Below, one piece after another: positions 32,909 through 49,141 of a stretch of 64,000 nucleotides of DNA; position 1 is the first letter of the stretch; every line of letters starts with the position of its first letter. Where the stretch lies: contig JAACJO010000005.1 of NCBI GenBank assembly GCA_013368445.1, forward strand, positions 1,550,001-1,614,000. Reading direction: 5' to 3'. The notes under the pieces were generated by a model. The model was not told where the DNA came from, did not search any database, and worked only from the letters and a program-made list of their open reading frames with translations. The DNA comes from Leucocoprinus leucothites. Its lineage: Eukaryota; Basidiomycota; Agaricomycetes; Agaricales; Agaricaceae. The translations under genes and the position numbers were made by a program.

Positions 32909-33877
32909 ATCCTCATAAAAGTCCTATCACGTATATTGTCCAAAGAATGGGTGAAGGGGGCAAAGGGGGGAGGGACCGCTAGGGTGGAGAGAGAGAAAGA
33001 GAGAGAGAGAAGGAGGAGCTGATAGCCTGGAGAAGGAAGAGAGCGTGGTGTGTCAACGGTAGAGACCAGCTAGGTAAGGACCGAATCAAGCTTCTTGAAT
33101 GCCGAGAGAAGAATTGATACTGCAGATGCCGGAGGAGACCCGGAGGAAAGAGGTGGGGACAGGTCCGCAGGAGGGATCGGGGCAAACTTCCTTGAGCTCA
33201 GCTCAGGAATCCAAAGCCAAAACTCGGTGAGAAAAGATCCAGCGCCCACGTTACTTTTGAGCCCCACTATGTCCACTGCCACCGTGTTGGCTCACTGAAT
33301 CAATTGCATCAAGATGTTGATCGCCTGTCACACATTCACTCCGCTATCCATTAACATACAGTTTGATGGACGAATCACACCAGTTGCTGACCGTAGAGCG
33401 GGCAGAAAGTCATGATTATATATTAGAAATTAATAGTAGTAGCTGAGTATACTATCGGTAGGAAAACAAAAGGTGCGGATAAAGAAAAGAGAATCAAGAT
33501 AAAGAACGTTCGCATTAAAGGAGAAACAATCAAAGGGTTAACTGTATCATATCAGCGAATGAGCATATAGGTATCGGATAAACGTTGTAATAAATAGCAC
33601 GACAGAGGGGGGAAAAATGCGATCATACATTTCCCGCATTAGAACCTCAGTGTACACGAGATTCATGTAAATAACATCTCCACAGCCATCTGAGCTTGAT
33701 CAATGTACCTCGGCAGACTAAAGATGGATGCCGAACGTCCCAGATCTCAGGGAGCGCTCGTCCTGTCACGATGAGTGCTCATCGGATCGACAGTGGATGT
33801 GGTTAGGCACCAGTCGCCTCCATGACAAAAGGCAAAGTACACTGGCCAAGTCTTAGACTACTCGCATTGAAACACGA
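32909..33877. other. Intergenic upstream of paralogue C
   Basis: About 970 bases: the promoter of paralogue C and the 3' flank of the PP4 regulatory gene. No gene is supported; short frames at 32979-33298 are low-complexity. Confidence 0.4.
32986..33014 (+). repeat. GA-rich microsatellite
   Basis: Interrupted (GA)n tract about 80-105 bases upstream of the paralogue C start codon, read as (TC)n in the direction of transcription. Confidence 0.7.
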
Positions 33878-36800
33878 TTATGGGCCCAGGTTATCTCCGC
33901 CAAGTCTGTCGTGAACACTAGCTCCCTCGTAAAACCGATCTGCGGTCATGTCAGCACCAACATCCATCGGTTGAACGCCAATGCCGGGATGATCAGCTGC
34001 TGACGCGGAAGAATTAAGCCGTGAGAGGGGAGGTTTCGAAAAGTGCCTTGATCTGGTTGGCTGTCCAGAAGTAGTGGGCTCCACCACTTCGTCAGAAGAC
34101 GGGAAAGTGACAGATTGCTGACCGCCAAGGAGAGTGGCTGGGTCTGGGATATAGATGTGAACTGACAAGGAGCTGTCCTGCGATAGCCTTTGAACGATTT
34201 CGGCAAGGAGTGGAGGGACGGACTCTGATTCGCGCGCGAATTTGTCTAGAAGCAGAAATCGCATCAGCCTCATTGCAAGAGCTTGAATTAGCTGTGAGAA
34301 GAAGCGTACCACAGACACTGCCAATGAAGCGGGCGACAGATATCTTCACATCTACAACCGAATCCTGGGAGAGGTCATGGATCGTGCGGAGCATGTCGTC
34401 ACTCAGTGCTACAGACGGTTTCTGGCCTGCATCAATCGAAGCCAAAAAGATGGATCTTTGACAAGATGCAAACCTACAAGCCAAATCCTCGGTCAGTATA
34501 TATTCGGATATACACAGGCTTAGGGAGTGTAGGAGCCACATACGTCATTCGCCTACGGAATGTGGACGACAGCAACTGTGAGACCGCTCTGTTGAGGTTA
34601 TCCACAAGGTCCTGTCGAGGTGACAAGATGCCCAGGATCTTGGGAAGCTGTGCAAGATTAACGCATGCGCAGACGTCAGCAACTTTAGGATGAGAGCCGT
34701 ACAAAAACACGTACGAATGCAATTGCAATGTCACGGACGCCCTGTTCGAGGTCAACCAATGCCAGTGTCTCTATTGCCTCGATAATAGGCAATATCTCAT
34801 CTCCCAGTAGCTCGACCACCTTTAGCGCCTCTTCAAGAATGATCTTCCTCTCTCTCCACACCCTGAAAATCTTGGCTTCCCAGTTTTTCAGCACACCCTC
34901 CCAGAACGACAGCCCAATCTCTTTCCCAAGCACACTAATCAGTGTCCTCATGTTCTCAATAGCACGAATACGAGTGGGTGCATCCTTAACATGGTTGATC
35001 GAGTTCCACCAGACCTGAACGAGATCTTCACGAGTATTCTCGGGCCCAATAATTTTCGCAATTTCACCCATACCAGCAGCCAATGAACGCTTAACGTCGT
35101 TCATCCGGTTTGCGGCAAGGTCACGATAGGCCTCCCGAAGCTCCCCCCACCGTTCCTTGCCCAATGTTAAAGCTACAGCAGGGAAACCAAAGGCCAAGGT
35201 CAAAGGTCTCTTCGTATCGAGATAAAATGCTTCCAATGGGGGAGGGATTTCAAATGTGATCAAGCGAGTTCCGTTGCGAACGATGTTATCCTCCTTACGG
35301 CCGAGGAACATATGAAGCAGAAACTCGGGAGGTCCCTCTGGATCGTCAGCAAAAGCATAAATCGTCTCAGACAAAGTGTCCAAGGCGCTCTCACGAACAG
35401 TGATCTCGGGGTCCTCAGAAAGCGCCGTTAATGTCGTATACGTGACCTTTCTCCGAAGATCAGAAGGTAAACGCTGGACGAGGGGAGGGAGAGAGAAAAG
35501 GATATTTTGCCGGACGTCGGGGTGTAGGTCGCTCACGAGGCGCTCAAACATGGGCATCTGTGCGTGACAATAAGGCTTTCATGACTTCATTTGGGTCACA
35601 AGGATTGACGGAACTCACCAATTCTTTGACGACAAAGTCCAGTGGAACAACTCTGGCAAGCGCTCCGACAGCAAAAGCCGCTTCACGCCTAACCCAAAAG
35701 ACGGGGTCCTGCACTGAACGATTAACATCCTTGATGAAGTAAACCTCAGTTTCCATATCCGCCGTCCCTGAAATTACAACCCTTTGAGAGTCATCATACA
35801 ATACAAGATGATGCAATAGCTTACCATTTGCAGCGATAGAAGCAATAAGACGCATGCTGGACCAGCGCCCATTTGTGGCTTGTTCGTCATAGTAGATGTC
35901 TTCGTCCTCCTCGTGGACCATATTTCCGAGATTCAGCTGATATGCCAACGGACCCTTGGGGCGACATGATCTTCGGTCCTGCAAGAACGTAGGAGTCTGA
36001 TCAAATTGAGGGGAGATCTGCTGGGACGTCGAGGGAGGTGAGTTTGCGTTACCAGCACGCGTGATATCGCTTCGCATTGGAAGAGAAGGCACCTGTAGAC
36101 GAATTGTGGTGCCAGAGTTATGAGACGAAGAGGATCGGTGTTGAGCCGGATCCTCCACAGCAGCACTGTCAGAAGATAGCGATGAGTCGGCAGGAGAAGA
36201 AGCTGAAACGCCAGCAGGCGGAACCGTTGGTGATGATCCAGATGATGAATTGGCAGAATTGCCGGTCGAGGGAGTCGATGACGTCGAAGAGGGTGTTGAG
36301 AATGAGCTGGGAACAATTGGAAAGTATGGGTTAACCGTGTCGTCTTTGATAATAACGTTAGATGATGAAGCCTCGAGGTCAGTCGATGTCGTCACACCAT
36401 TCTCGTCGTTACTCAATCCATCTGGCGAGACCACCTGGACTCCATCACCAGTCTGGGCTTCTAGCCAGAACCGCCGTTCATCAACGTTTTGACCACCTGT
36501 TGCGGGCGTCTCGACTGGATCACCGTCTTGCCAAAAGCTGTCGAGCCGGCCGAGAGCAACCACGATGGCGGCCAAGATTTCATGCTTGACTTTGGTTCTT
36601 TCTGTCGGTCCGAAAAGGCCGACTTGAGGCTCCTCTTCTTCGATCTCGGGGTCATCCATTGCGTAATCTTGTGCAGGAGCCTTCCATAGATTTTCGGGGG
36701 GAAGTGGTGGACGGACGTGGTCACCTCGAGCCAATGCATCCTTATCATCGGCGATTTTAATTCGTTCAAGAACGAGCGTGATCGAGTTTCGAGCGGCTTC

Positions 36801-37767
36801 GCTCACGTTGCCATTGCTGCTCAAAATGAGAGAGCCAAAGAGTGGGGTAAAGGTCTGGTAATGTATCTGCGCAGGGAGCTGTGCATTTTCGTCGCCTTTG
36901 AGTTCAGTTGTGTCAGAGATTACTTCGACGATCTGGCAGGACTGCGGATGTGATATCGGGACAATGAGCATACGCAGTCAATGACGCCATTGTTGAACAA
37001 CTCACTGTCAAGAACCACCACATGACATCTCCCAAAGAGCGGCCAAACTCTTCCTGCACAGTTTCATCTGTGTGCGTGTTTGGTGGTAAGGGAATAGGAA
37101 ATGAACGAGCCTGAGTAAGATGCCTACCTGGGTCGAGAACGAGTTCACGGAAGAGCGGTAAGACGTATTCGACCGCGTCCTGCGAGGTAACTTCCTGAAG
37201 AAGCCTAGGCATATTTTTGACGATGAAGGAACGGTGAACGACTTGTTTACTCTGGCAAAATAAAAAGATCTTTTCAAGGGCGGTCAGACTACCGTCGTCG
37301 AGTATCAGATCGTTCACGATATCCACGGGAAAACCAGGATAAATATCATCAGTGCCGTACGGGCTGGGAGACACATAGGTGCTCGCGGGGTGAGGTGCTA
37401 TGACGGCAGACTGAGCTAGTGGCACGGGCGGGTCCGGGGGAGCCTGAAGCTCGAGTGTAGGTGTAGTAGCATTCTGAGGCGGGGCAACCGAGTCAATGAT
37501 GGGAACTTCGACAAAGGGTGATGTTGGAGGGGTGAAATAGTCGACGGCGGCAGGGGACGGTGGCTGAGGCAGATCCGGGTCAGAATAAGGAGTAGAAGGC
37601 GCGGTGTAGAACTGGAGATAGGGAGACTGAACGTCCTCAGCAAAAGGGTCGTCGCGCTGGGAGGGGGAGGGAGTGGTAAGAAAAGTAGGAAATCTTGGGG
37701 GAGGAGGAAGGGAGATATGTGTGGGGCGGGACTGGGGCTGTTGGGCGGGATTGGCAGAGGAATCCAT
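33878..37767 (-). CDS. PP4 regulatory subunit 1-like HEAT-repeat protein
   Basis: Multi-exon, well over 1000 aa. The start is either 37767 (MDSSANPAQQ) or the in-frame ATG at 37812. A proline-rich N-terminal 150 residues precede HEAT-type helical repeats that open with LTALEKIFLFCQSKQVVHRS and DAVEYVLPLFRELVLDPG. A Ser/Asp-rich insert (about 35900-36500) interrupts the repeats. They resume with PVFWVRREAAFAVGALARVV, LVSDLHPDVRQNILFSLPPL and ALSEDPEITVRESALDTLSE, typical of PPP4R1 and PP2A-A scaffolds, and end in a polar tail. PPP4R1 scaffolds the PP4 catalytic subunit. The repeat character is clear, but orthology to PPP4R1 rather than another HEAT scaffold is inferred. Confidence 0.75.
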
Positions 37768-38355
37768 GGGATGATGGGGCGACGAAAAGGGAACTGAGAA
37801 GAGAGAGCCCATTGGGTAAGGCAAGGGAAAGGGAGAGAGGGAGGAAAGAAGTACCTGTGGATGAATGACGCAAGGAAGATTTCTCAACAGCCCATTCGTG
37901 CAGCAGGCCAAAGCCACGTAGTAGCGTGTGGAGGTCAACCGACTGCCAAATCTCAATAATCCCGGTCTCTCGCAATTTTCCACCCTCTTGCGCTCCGCCG
38001 TGCTCCCGCTACGTCATCACATCCCATCAACCCTTAATTTCTCCCGCCTATCACTCTTCTCCTTTCCTCTTTTCTTCCCCGCCGACTCTCGATTCCCTCC
38101 TCCTTCTCCTCCTCTCCCCTCCTTCTCCCTCTTCTGTCCCCCGTCTTTCCACCCTTCTTCTCACTGAGCTCAACGACGCTATGACGTCATCTTCGCCTCT
38201 TCCCCGGTTCCTGATCTGTCACATCTTAGCCTCTTAGTCACACAACCACGCGCACACGTCAATGACGTAGCTCTATTCCATTAACCCCTGCTCATCAACT
38301 TATACAGTCTACACCCTTGTATCATATACTCCTTGTTTACTTATGCGTTACTGGT
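37768..38355. promoter_or_regulatory. Promoter region with clustered CRE-type sites
   Basis: Upstream of the PP4 regulatory gene and downstream of aspartate aminotransferase. It contains a perfect ATGACGTCAT at 38181-38190, plus half or near sites ACGTCA (38011-38016) and TGACGT (38263-38268). A long C/T-rich block covers 38030-38160. Confidence 0.45.
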
Positions 38356-40099
<1,744 letters not shown>

Positions 40100-41331
40100 T
40101 AGTTATATCGCGCGCGCGGGTGGAGGTAAGGAGTAGTGGATAAGGAGAAAGGGATATAAAAAGTCAAACTATGTGATTCGTGGCGTGCAAGGCAGTTATA
40201 GTACAAATTACAAGACGAGAGACCTTGGGGATCGCTCTATTGGCACATGGATGCTTTAAGTAGAGCACCCGTGTAACAACGCCCGTCCACGCCAGTAAAA
40301 TCACGCATCACCGGGAAACACTTACACTGTAATAGCCTGATATCAAGTGCGATCGTCCAAGTCACCAATCGGCGCGGTGTAGTAATACACGTGATATTGA
40401 GGGCAAATGGCGACAGCAGAGACGATCGAGACGCGTGGACGTTGTTAGTCCTAGTAATGTTTGTACATACGAGCAGCAGAGGCTTACCTTTGAAACCAGA
40501 CGGGGTGGTTGAGTGTAAAGGAGGGATCGCGATAAGAAATCGGAAAGAAAGAGGCGACGCGGGTTAGGCTTCTTTCAAAAAGTTTAGGCTTTTATTTGGC
40601 CGATCCTTGTCGTCTTCTTTTTTAAGCATACTCCAGATCTGTTGTTGCTTGTATAGACAGGATTGATGCCACCAGCGGTTATACGAGCAACGAAGGCAGT
40701 CGGTTTTCGGCCAGATATCCCAAATTTCATTCCCGCTTGGATATGACAATCCCGCACCGCTCAAAGTCCGTCTAGCATTAAGGACCGTCGAATCGCTCAG
40801 CCGCTCCAGACCCCAGTAGAAACAAGGTCAATTACCCTGACAAAGAACTTGCTCAGCTTCTTCGTCGAGGTCTGTCGATAATCACTTTATCTCAATGGTT
40901 TGGGGTCGGGCCTAGGCGACTTGCCTGTTTTGGTATATAGCATCATTCGGCCAGCTCGGAGAGATTTAGTGCTTGGACCGGGTCTCTGTTCAGTGGCCTT
41001 CTATGACTCAAAAACTCAGCCTCCTCGGCGAAACTTCGCATTTAGGTTTATGAAACGGTCATCAAAGGAAAAGAGCCCAAAGGCGTTAATTATAATGCAA
41101 CAGTATATAGACAGCCAATGCAATAAAATGAATATGACAACATCCGTGCCCGGGAATAGGTCAAGTACGATGAACAGCGTTAACAACCAACAGAGAGAGG
41201 AGAGAAACAGCAGTAATGCTATGATGGAAGCAAGGATGAATCAGGGTCTGTGGTGAGTGGAAGGCAAAGCAAGTAGCGACTCGCATCCATGCAATCCATG
41301 CAGTAGTATAGGAGTGGAAGGAAGACAGACA
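40100..41331. other. Intergenic between aspartate aminotransferase and AN1 gene
   Basis: About 1.2 kb. It holds the AAT promoter (GC-alternating CGCGCGCG near 40110-40117) and the AN1 gene's 3' flank. A plus-strand frame at 40900-41256 (118 codons) has no family features and is not called. Confidence 0.4.
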
Positions 41332-41629
41332 CTATGCAGTGGCCATCTTTGATGCCACAGTCCGTTCACTCTCCAGCTTGCTCTTATTCCGCTCGAATGC
41401 CTGCTGTCGGCAGTCTTCCATGTTGCAGCAATTGTGATGCTCAGGAAGTCGATGCTAGAGAAAGACGAGGGTCAGCAAAGACATGCAAGAATGCGAGACA
41501 GGGGTGCAAGCTCACCGAACCACAAAAGAGCGCACGGCAGTGTGGACACTCGCCAACGATACGGAGAGCGGCCGAGGTGCACTGAGCGTCAGTGTTGATC
41601 TGGAATTGGCAACGTTTCTTGGCGGCCAT
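41332..41629 (-). CDS. Small AN1-type zinc-finger protein
   Basis: Two exons (41516-41629, 41332-41454), 78 aa. It is essentially a single AN1 finger: cysteines at 7, 17, 28, 31 and 36, then HRLPEHHNC supplying the His/Cys ligands, in the order C...C...ALRIVGECPHC...FCGSHRLPEHHNC. A short charged C-terminal helix (QQAFERNKSKLESERTVA) follows. AN1 proteins often couple ubiquitin or proteasome functions to stress (for example Cuz1 and Tmc1 in yeast), but this one has no UBL or A20 domain, so no specific partner can be named. The intron lies between the two halves of the finger. Confidence 0.88.
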
Positions 41630-42772
41630 TATGAAGTATCAGTGGAAGTAACAGCGAGCTGGGGCTGTAGAGGGGTGAGTGAGGGACAAGAAGGGGCGGG
41701 AAGGAGACTCACAGTAAGCGGGTGTGGAAGCGAGCAGGGGTGGATGGAAGAAGGAGGTATGGAGGAGGGGGACAAAGGACGAGTTATAAAGCCTCTGAGC
41801 AGCGACGCGTAAGCCCCATGTTTCCCGCACGTGGCTGTCTCCATGTCCGATCCCGCACAGCTTCCCGCATCCAGCATTCTCCTGTCTGCCCCCGCCCTCC
41901 GGCTTCTCCCCTTCTGGTTTCTGGCGGCCCTGGCTCCTCTCGTCTCCTCCGATGCAGCTTCCAATCTGCTGTTGGGGCTCTTCAACACCCCGTCCTGCTC
42001 TGTGAAGGACGCCTTCGGGTGGACAAGCGAACACTCCCGAATGTGGCTAAATTTGCATGCGTCATCTTTGCACCCATGGCAGAAAACTGAGTTCCACTGA
42101 TTCGTGGCGCCCCCTCGCTTTTCCAGCACAGCGTTCAATCAGAAACCCGCCTGCCCCCACTTTCTTCCTCCGTATTCTCCTTAAATATTCTCCTCGCCCC
42201 GTCTTTCACACGGCCTTTCCACTCAAAGGCGAGTGACCGCAATCATCTGAGCCAACATGCACAAAATTGATGCAAACTGCTCGATCGTGATTTCATCCGT
42301 ACATTCCGCCTCGCTTGACTACCATGGGCCAATGACCCCGCCGCTTTTGACCAGTCATTCCAGGTTGTTCCCCACGCTTCTTTGGATCGGCAAGAACCTT
42401 TTGATTACCAGTCCCTACGTAGCTTCTGAATGGAGAGTAGAGATTACCTTAGTTAGCTACGAAGCTACACCACCGCCAACATTATTCTTTCTTTAGTGTT
42501 CAGCAGATTATTAGTACAACTCCAGCGCCGAACGCACACGCTTGTAATTGGACTTCACTCAGGTATTCAGGGTATCGAAACAATACTGAGAAAAATCCAT
42601 ATGCAAGTTCAAATTACCAAGGCCGGTATAATAATAAAGAAAGACGATTTCTGTATCTCGTAACGGAGCGTCTGTGGCCGAACATATGTAACAAGGCAAA
42701 TCGTAAGTACCGCGAAAGTAGAACAGGAATAGCAGGCTTAGAATACCGCCCAAGCCTCGACATGCAAAAGAT
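41630..42772. other. Intergenic between AN1 gene and SSO1
   Basis: About 1.1 kb. The first 500 bases are the GC-rich AN1 promoter; frames open there on both strands but encode only low-complexity sequence. The right part is SSO1 3' flank with a small plus-strand frame (42257-42496) of no recognisable type. Confidence 0.4.
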
Positions 42773-44228
42773 TTAGGCACCATTGGTGCTGTTGTTGTTG
42801 CTTTTGTTGCCCAATGCATTGCCGGTGTTTTGGATGTTTCTAGTGATAACAACAGCCAAAACAATGGCCACTATAATGAGGACAATGACGATGATGAAGA
42901 AGCAGATCCATCGCTTTTTGCGGGCCGCACGTGCAGAGTCAACGGCCTTGTTGGTGTAATCCAGTCTGAAAGAAGAAATGAATAGCTATTGCCTCAGCGG
43001 AGGTTCAATCCTTACCCGGTTTCAACATCTTTTTCGACGTTCGCAGCGGTGGTCTCGATGGTGTTGACGACTTCATCTTGTTGTTCTACCAGCACACTCA
43101 TCTAAATATACCATGAGATTTAACACATCTGACCGTAATGGCATTGGGCCTACATCATTAAACAACTGGGCGAGTTCGGCGAGCGTCTGTTCGATACGCT
43201 TAATTTCTTCGTGGCGTTCCTGTACCTCACGGTATGCTCGCTGCGATTCACCATATCGTGAGCCTACGAGCTACCAACAAATATCCGCCATTGGTTAGTC
43301 AGTCCAGATCAATATGTTTCAAGGTGCCAGCTTACCGCTTGACTGAAAATCTGATCGTTATTGGTATCATTGACCACCGCACGGACCTCCTCAGGTGTAG
43401 CGTCAGGCTTCACAATCTTATATTGCCGCTCCATCCTTTGTTTGTACTTGGTCCTGTATTGCTGCTCGACCTGCTGGTAACCTTGGATTGCCTCCACGAA
43501 TTTTGATTTTACTAGAGCCGTCTGCGTCGCCTTCGTGAGAACTGAGGTCTAACGGTATGATTGCTCGTCTACACACCTGCTGCCTACGAATTTGAGCATC
43601 GCGGCCAGAAGCAGGCTGAGCTTCAAGGGCCTTGATCCTTCGTTTGAGTTGATTACTGAGCGCGCTGGTCTCCTCAACGAGGTCATCAAGTTGGGAGGCA
43701 TTTCGCTGTGTGGCCGCATCATCCATGTTGTTAAGCGACCGCGAGTGTAAATCTCCAACGCGAGTAACATTCTCGTTGAAGTTTTTGAGCATATCTTGTA
43801 TTGACGCGATCTGAACATGAGGTTAAGCGTTCTCTCGCATGACGGTAGAAGGCGCTCGGCAGTTCGTGCTCACCTCATTGTAGAAACTGGGCATGTCTCC
43901 TGGTGTTGTTGCAGCAGCATACGGTGAGCTGTCTTTGACGTCCGTCATTTCATAGTATGCGCCCGCATCATCTTGTTGAGCATATGGGTTGGGTCGACGG
44001 CTTTGGTATCCCCCAGACGCCTGCGTTGGGTACGAGCTGCTGCAGTGTGAAAATATCTTCAGTCTTTCGCTCTCGATTTCAGAAAATTCATGTATACACC
44101 CACTAGCCAGTATTCCCTCCCCCCTGCTGCTGTGCCTAACCAGCCGTTACCAAATGTCAGAAAGTGCACATGGCGCCATTTGTACCACCAAAACATACCC
44201 TCATAGCTGCCAGTCTATCTCTTGCCAT
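42773..44228 (-). CDS. SSO1: Plasma-membrane syntaxin (Qa-SNARE) Sso1-like
   Basis: Multi-exon; the first exon encodes MARDRLAAMR and the second AQQQGGGNTGY. A Gln/Tyr/Pro-rich leader precedes the Habc bundle (IASIQDMLKNFNENV, QLDDLVEETSALSNQLKRRI, VEAIQGYQQVEQQYRTKYKQ). The SNARE helix follows (LAELAQLFNDMSVLVEQQDE) with the zero-layer Gln in VEQQDEVVNTIE. A basic KKRW patch leads into a C-terminal anchor helix (ICFFIIVIVLIIVAIVLAVV) and a short Asn-rich tail. Sso-type syntaxins act with Sec9 and Snc in exocytosis at the plasma membrane. The leader and helices make this an Sso1/syntaxin-1 type rather than an endosomal syntaxin. Confidence 0.93.
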
Positions 44229-44728
44229 TGTATATTTTAGGTACTGTTTGTTGTTAGGAAGAGGGGAGTACTATAAGAGAATGAAGGCAAAGGATGTGAC
44301 GGTGATTCCGGAAGGAAAGAGGAAGTGTGGAGGTGGTATCACAGTTGGACGAACCGGGGCCTTTCACTTGTTGGACTGATGGCTGTTCGTGACCAGAAAC
44401 AAATTACTACAAATAGACAGGGCTTCGCGCAGCAACACGCATCACTGCCATTAGCTTGTCCCTTGAAGGCAGTGTTATATCCAGCGGTACAGCGGGAAAT
44501 GTGGCCCGTGGACTGCGCCAGCTGCGCCGGCCGATGCTATTCATTATGTTCGATGCATTATTGGGGCTCTATTTGCGTCGCTGGACCAAGGTCAAACGAC
44601 ATTCTCGGGCTGGTCAAAATATACTCTAGCTTTATCATCTCTTCAAATTATCTATCAACCACCTGCATAGGTTTCGCATATACTGGTAACATTCTAGGCT
44701 ACATTGATTGTTCAAGACGAACGCTCTA
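44229..44728. other. SSO1 upstream region
   Basis: About 500 bases between the SSO1 start and the ARG4 stop; it should carry the SSO1 promoter and the ARG4 3' UTR. Plus-strand frames here are unsupported. Confidence 0.4.
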
Positions 44729-46491
<1,763 letters not shown>

Positions 46492-46767
46492 TGTAGGGGT
46501 ATCTTGGTGAACTATACAAAGAGCTGGGACGAGTTAAATACACACAAAAACCGGGTCCAGGCAGGACTTCCAGAAGCATATCTGAGATCACGTTACTTGG
46601 CTCCGGTGACATAAGCATGATCCAGTGATCGCTTCCCCGCACTCGTGAGTTTCCCCAAGCGGAAGCATTAGCTTGAATGCTCAACTGTGCTGTTATCCAT
46701 CCTCCTCTCACTATAACTCATGAGGCCCACTGACTCCTCCCATTCACTCCCTCCCACTCCTTCCCAA
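46492..46767. promoter_or_regulatory. Divergent ARG4 / MCH1 promoter
   Basis: Contains TGACTC (46731-46736), the core of the Gcn4/Cpc1 site that controls amino-acid biosynthetic genes. One six-base match is weak evidence by itself but fits ARG4. Confidence 0.35.
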
Positions 46768-48539
46768 ATGTATCATTCACAATCTTCTTCCTCAGCCCTC
46801 TGGAAAGTCCTAGCTTGTTGCTCGATTGTCGCGAATGCGTAAGTCGTTCCATAGGGTAACTTCTTCACCACTTTTGATGAAAACTGGCTTCCATAGGCTA
46901 TGTTCCGGGGGAATCTTTACCTTTCCCTTGATGTCACCCGTCCTGGCAGACAGATGTCATTTAAGCCAACCTCAGCTGACGACAGTGGTTCTTGCGTGAG
47001 CATTCAGACCTCTTTCTCCACCGTCCCGTGCTTACACCTTTGATTCATGACGCAGCGCTATGATGGGCCAATATCCCTTAGCGGCTCTCACTGGCAAGAT
47101 AATTGATCGATATGGACCCTCGCTATGCTCGGTCATCGCAGCCATACTCTATTCCTCGGCTTTCAGTACATTCTCCTATCAGGTCAACGCCGCAGGATCC
47201 GAGTCAGCCAATTCATCGGTTTCTACCTATCTAACAATATCGTTTGCTTTGGCTGGGATGGCCACTGTGTTTTCGTGAGTCCTCCGGTTACTGGCCAAGC
47301 TCCTGTTGTTGACTTTAGTTCAGATATTTCTCTTTTCTTTTTGCTGCGTCGCGGTTGTTCCCTCAACAACCTGGTATTGCCTCTGGTACCAGCATGGCAC
47401 TTTTTGGGTTATCGCCCCTTTTCCTCACCTACGTCGCCATAAACTGGTTTACGAATCACTATACGGGGACCCTCCAAGTCGTTCGATTTACTGCTTGTCT
47501 TAGTATAGTCGCAGGTGCCGTACACATCATTGGCGCCTTGACTTTTGGTCAAGCCGGACTTAACTCAAAAGACGAGCACACCGCCTCCCGTGACCCTGAT
47601 ATTCTTCCAAGCGAAACATCACAGCTCCTTCCTCGCACCTTACGGGACGAGTACATTCCGGAACTTCATGTCAAGACAGACTCTACTCTGGGTTTCCTGA
47701 AGCAGGGCCAGGTGTGGCTTCTGGTTCTGTTTTGTATTTGCGTCTTTGGAGCAGTGAGTATAACCTGCAATCCTCTTCCAAATGTATGCTCACGTGCGTC
47801 CACAGTCGGAGATGGTGATTTCTAATATTGGCACCATCGTTGCAGCTCTACCTGCTATGGCATCAGACCAAGCAACTTCAGTTAACGTAGTCGACAATAC
47901 TCCACACCAAGTCAGGCTTATCTCCATCGCAAATACTTTGACCAGAATTCTTGTTGGTCCTCTGGCAGATTATGTTTCACCTGTTGCTTCTTACCTCCCA
48001 AACGGGACGATTATCCGCACGAGAAAGCACCGAATCAGCCGCGTCAGCTTTCTCTTCATCTCGGCTGGACTCTTGGCACTCACATTCGTTTGGACATCAT
48101 TTGGAATTCACACGCAGGACAGTATCTGGATTCTAAGGTGCGTTGCATCCTCTGATCAATGGTGTCGATAGCTCACTTAGTACCCGCAGTCTCGGAACAG
48201 GCATAGGTTATAGCGCGACCTTTACTGTTATGTGAGTAGTGTCTTGCTGTCGATCTGAGTTATGTACTAATTCATTTTGCTAGGCCGAGCATTATATCGT
48301 CCACCTGGGGGCTCAAGAACTTGGGGCGCAACTTCGGAATCCTAATGTATGCCCCTTTCATCGGCAACCCACTGTTTTCCTACTTTTATGCATTTGTCTC
48401 GCAATCTCATGCCACGGGGTCGGGAATCTGCCGAGGTACAGAGTGCTGGCAGTCTACTTTCAAGCTTACCACTGCCACATCTATACTTGCTGTCATGATT
48501 TCTACGATACTGTGGCGACAGTGGAGGGGGAGACTCTAA
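46768..48539 (+). CDS. MCH1: MFS transporter, Mch1-like
   Basis: Multi-exon; start MYHSQSSSSALWKVLACC. It is a multi-helix major-facilitator protein of the nodulin-like/Mch1 group. Seen: GIFTFPLMSPVLADR in the first loop, MMGQYPLAALTGKIIDRYGP (the family's A-motif equivalent), GTSMALFGLSPLFLTYVA, a cytoplasmic acidic loop with SETSQLLPRT (a dileucine-type sorting motif), FGASEMVISNIGTIVAALP, RLISIANTLTRILVGPLADY, and FRNFGILMY-like GRNFGILMYAPFIGNPLF. Yeast Mch1 is a vacuolar-membrane protein of unknown substrate and is not a monocarboxylate carrier despite its name. The substrate here is therefore unknown. Confidence 0.88.
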
Positions 48540-49141
48540 CCGGACTCAATGGACTGTTTTAATTATTATTCAATCGCTCATATCGCTGTCTTGCCGTCGC
48601 AATTTCGCATATCCTTCGTAGAAACATATAATATTATCATTCATTCTTAGGTTATTCTGTAGCGATATTTCCTATGCCAGGCAACGGAATTCGCCCACGT
48701 TCGGACTGTTTCTGACACTGGCTAGCGTAACTCTAATCCACAAGACTGCCAAAGACAACCTCAACCTGCCAACATTCAGATATTCGATCCAAATTCCTCG
48801 TTCCGACTGATCAAGGTCTACCTTCCCTCGTACATACACCTATCGCCGGATGGAAATCACACGTGTGTGTTTCAGTCACCATTGAAACACAATGTCCAGG
48901 TGGCAGGAGGTGGTCTACATACTTAAGTATTCACTTGTAGTGATTTCGGAGTTCGGAGTGCTTAAATGACGATGACATCAGCTTGCTGAGTCTCTTTTAT
49001 CTTCGATGCTTCGGCAATGACATCTTGCGCATCATGTGTAAGTATGCCATCGAGCCAACCAAAACCTTTCTCACCCCTCCCATCTCGGGTTTCTGGCGGG
49101 ACTCTAACCACAGACCAGGTGCTACATAGTGGCCAACCGGT
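48540..49141. other. Intergenic between MCH1 and AIG1-like gene
   Basis: About 600 bases between co-directional genes, with the MCH1 3' UTR and the next promoter. No gene is supported. Confidence 0.4.

Noticed and set aside
40900..41256. Plus-strand frame of 118 codons
   Set aside because: No recognisable motif, odd composition, and it lies in the AN1 3' flank.
41629..42138. Minus-strand 169-codon frame upstream of the AN1 gene
   Set aside because: Low-complexity GC-rich leader; the AN1 protein starts cleanly at 41629.
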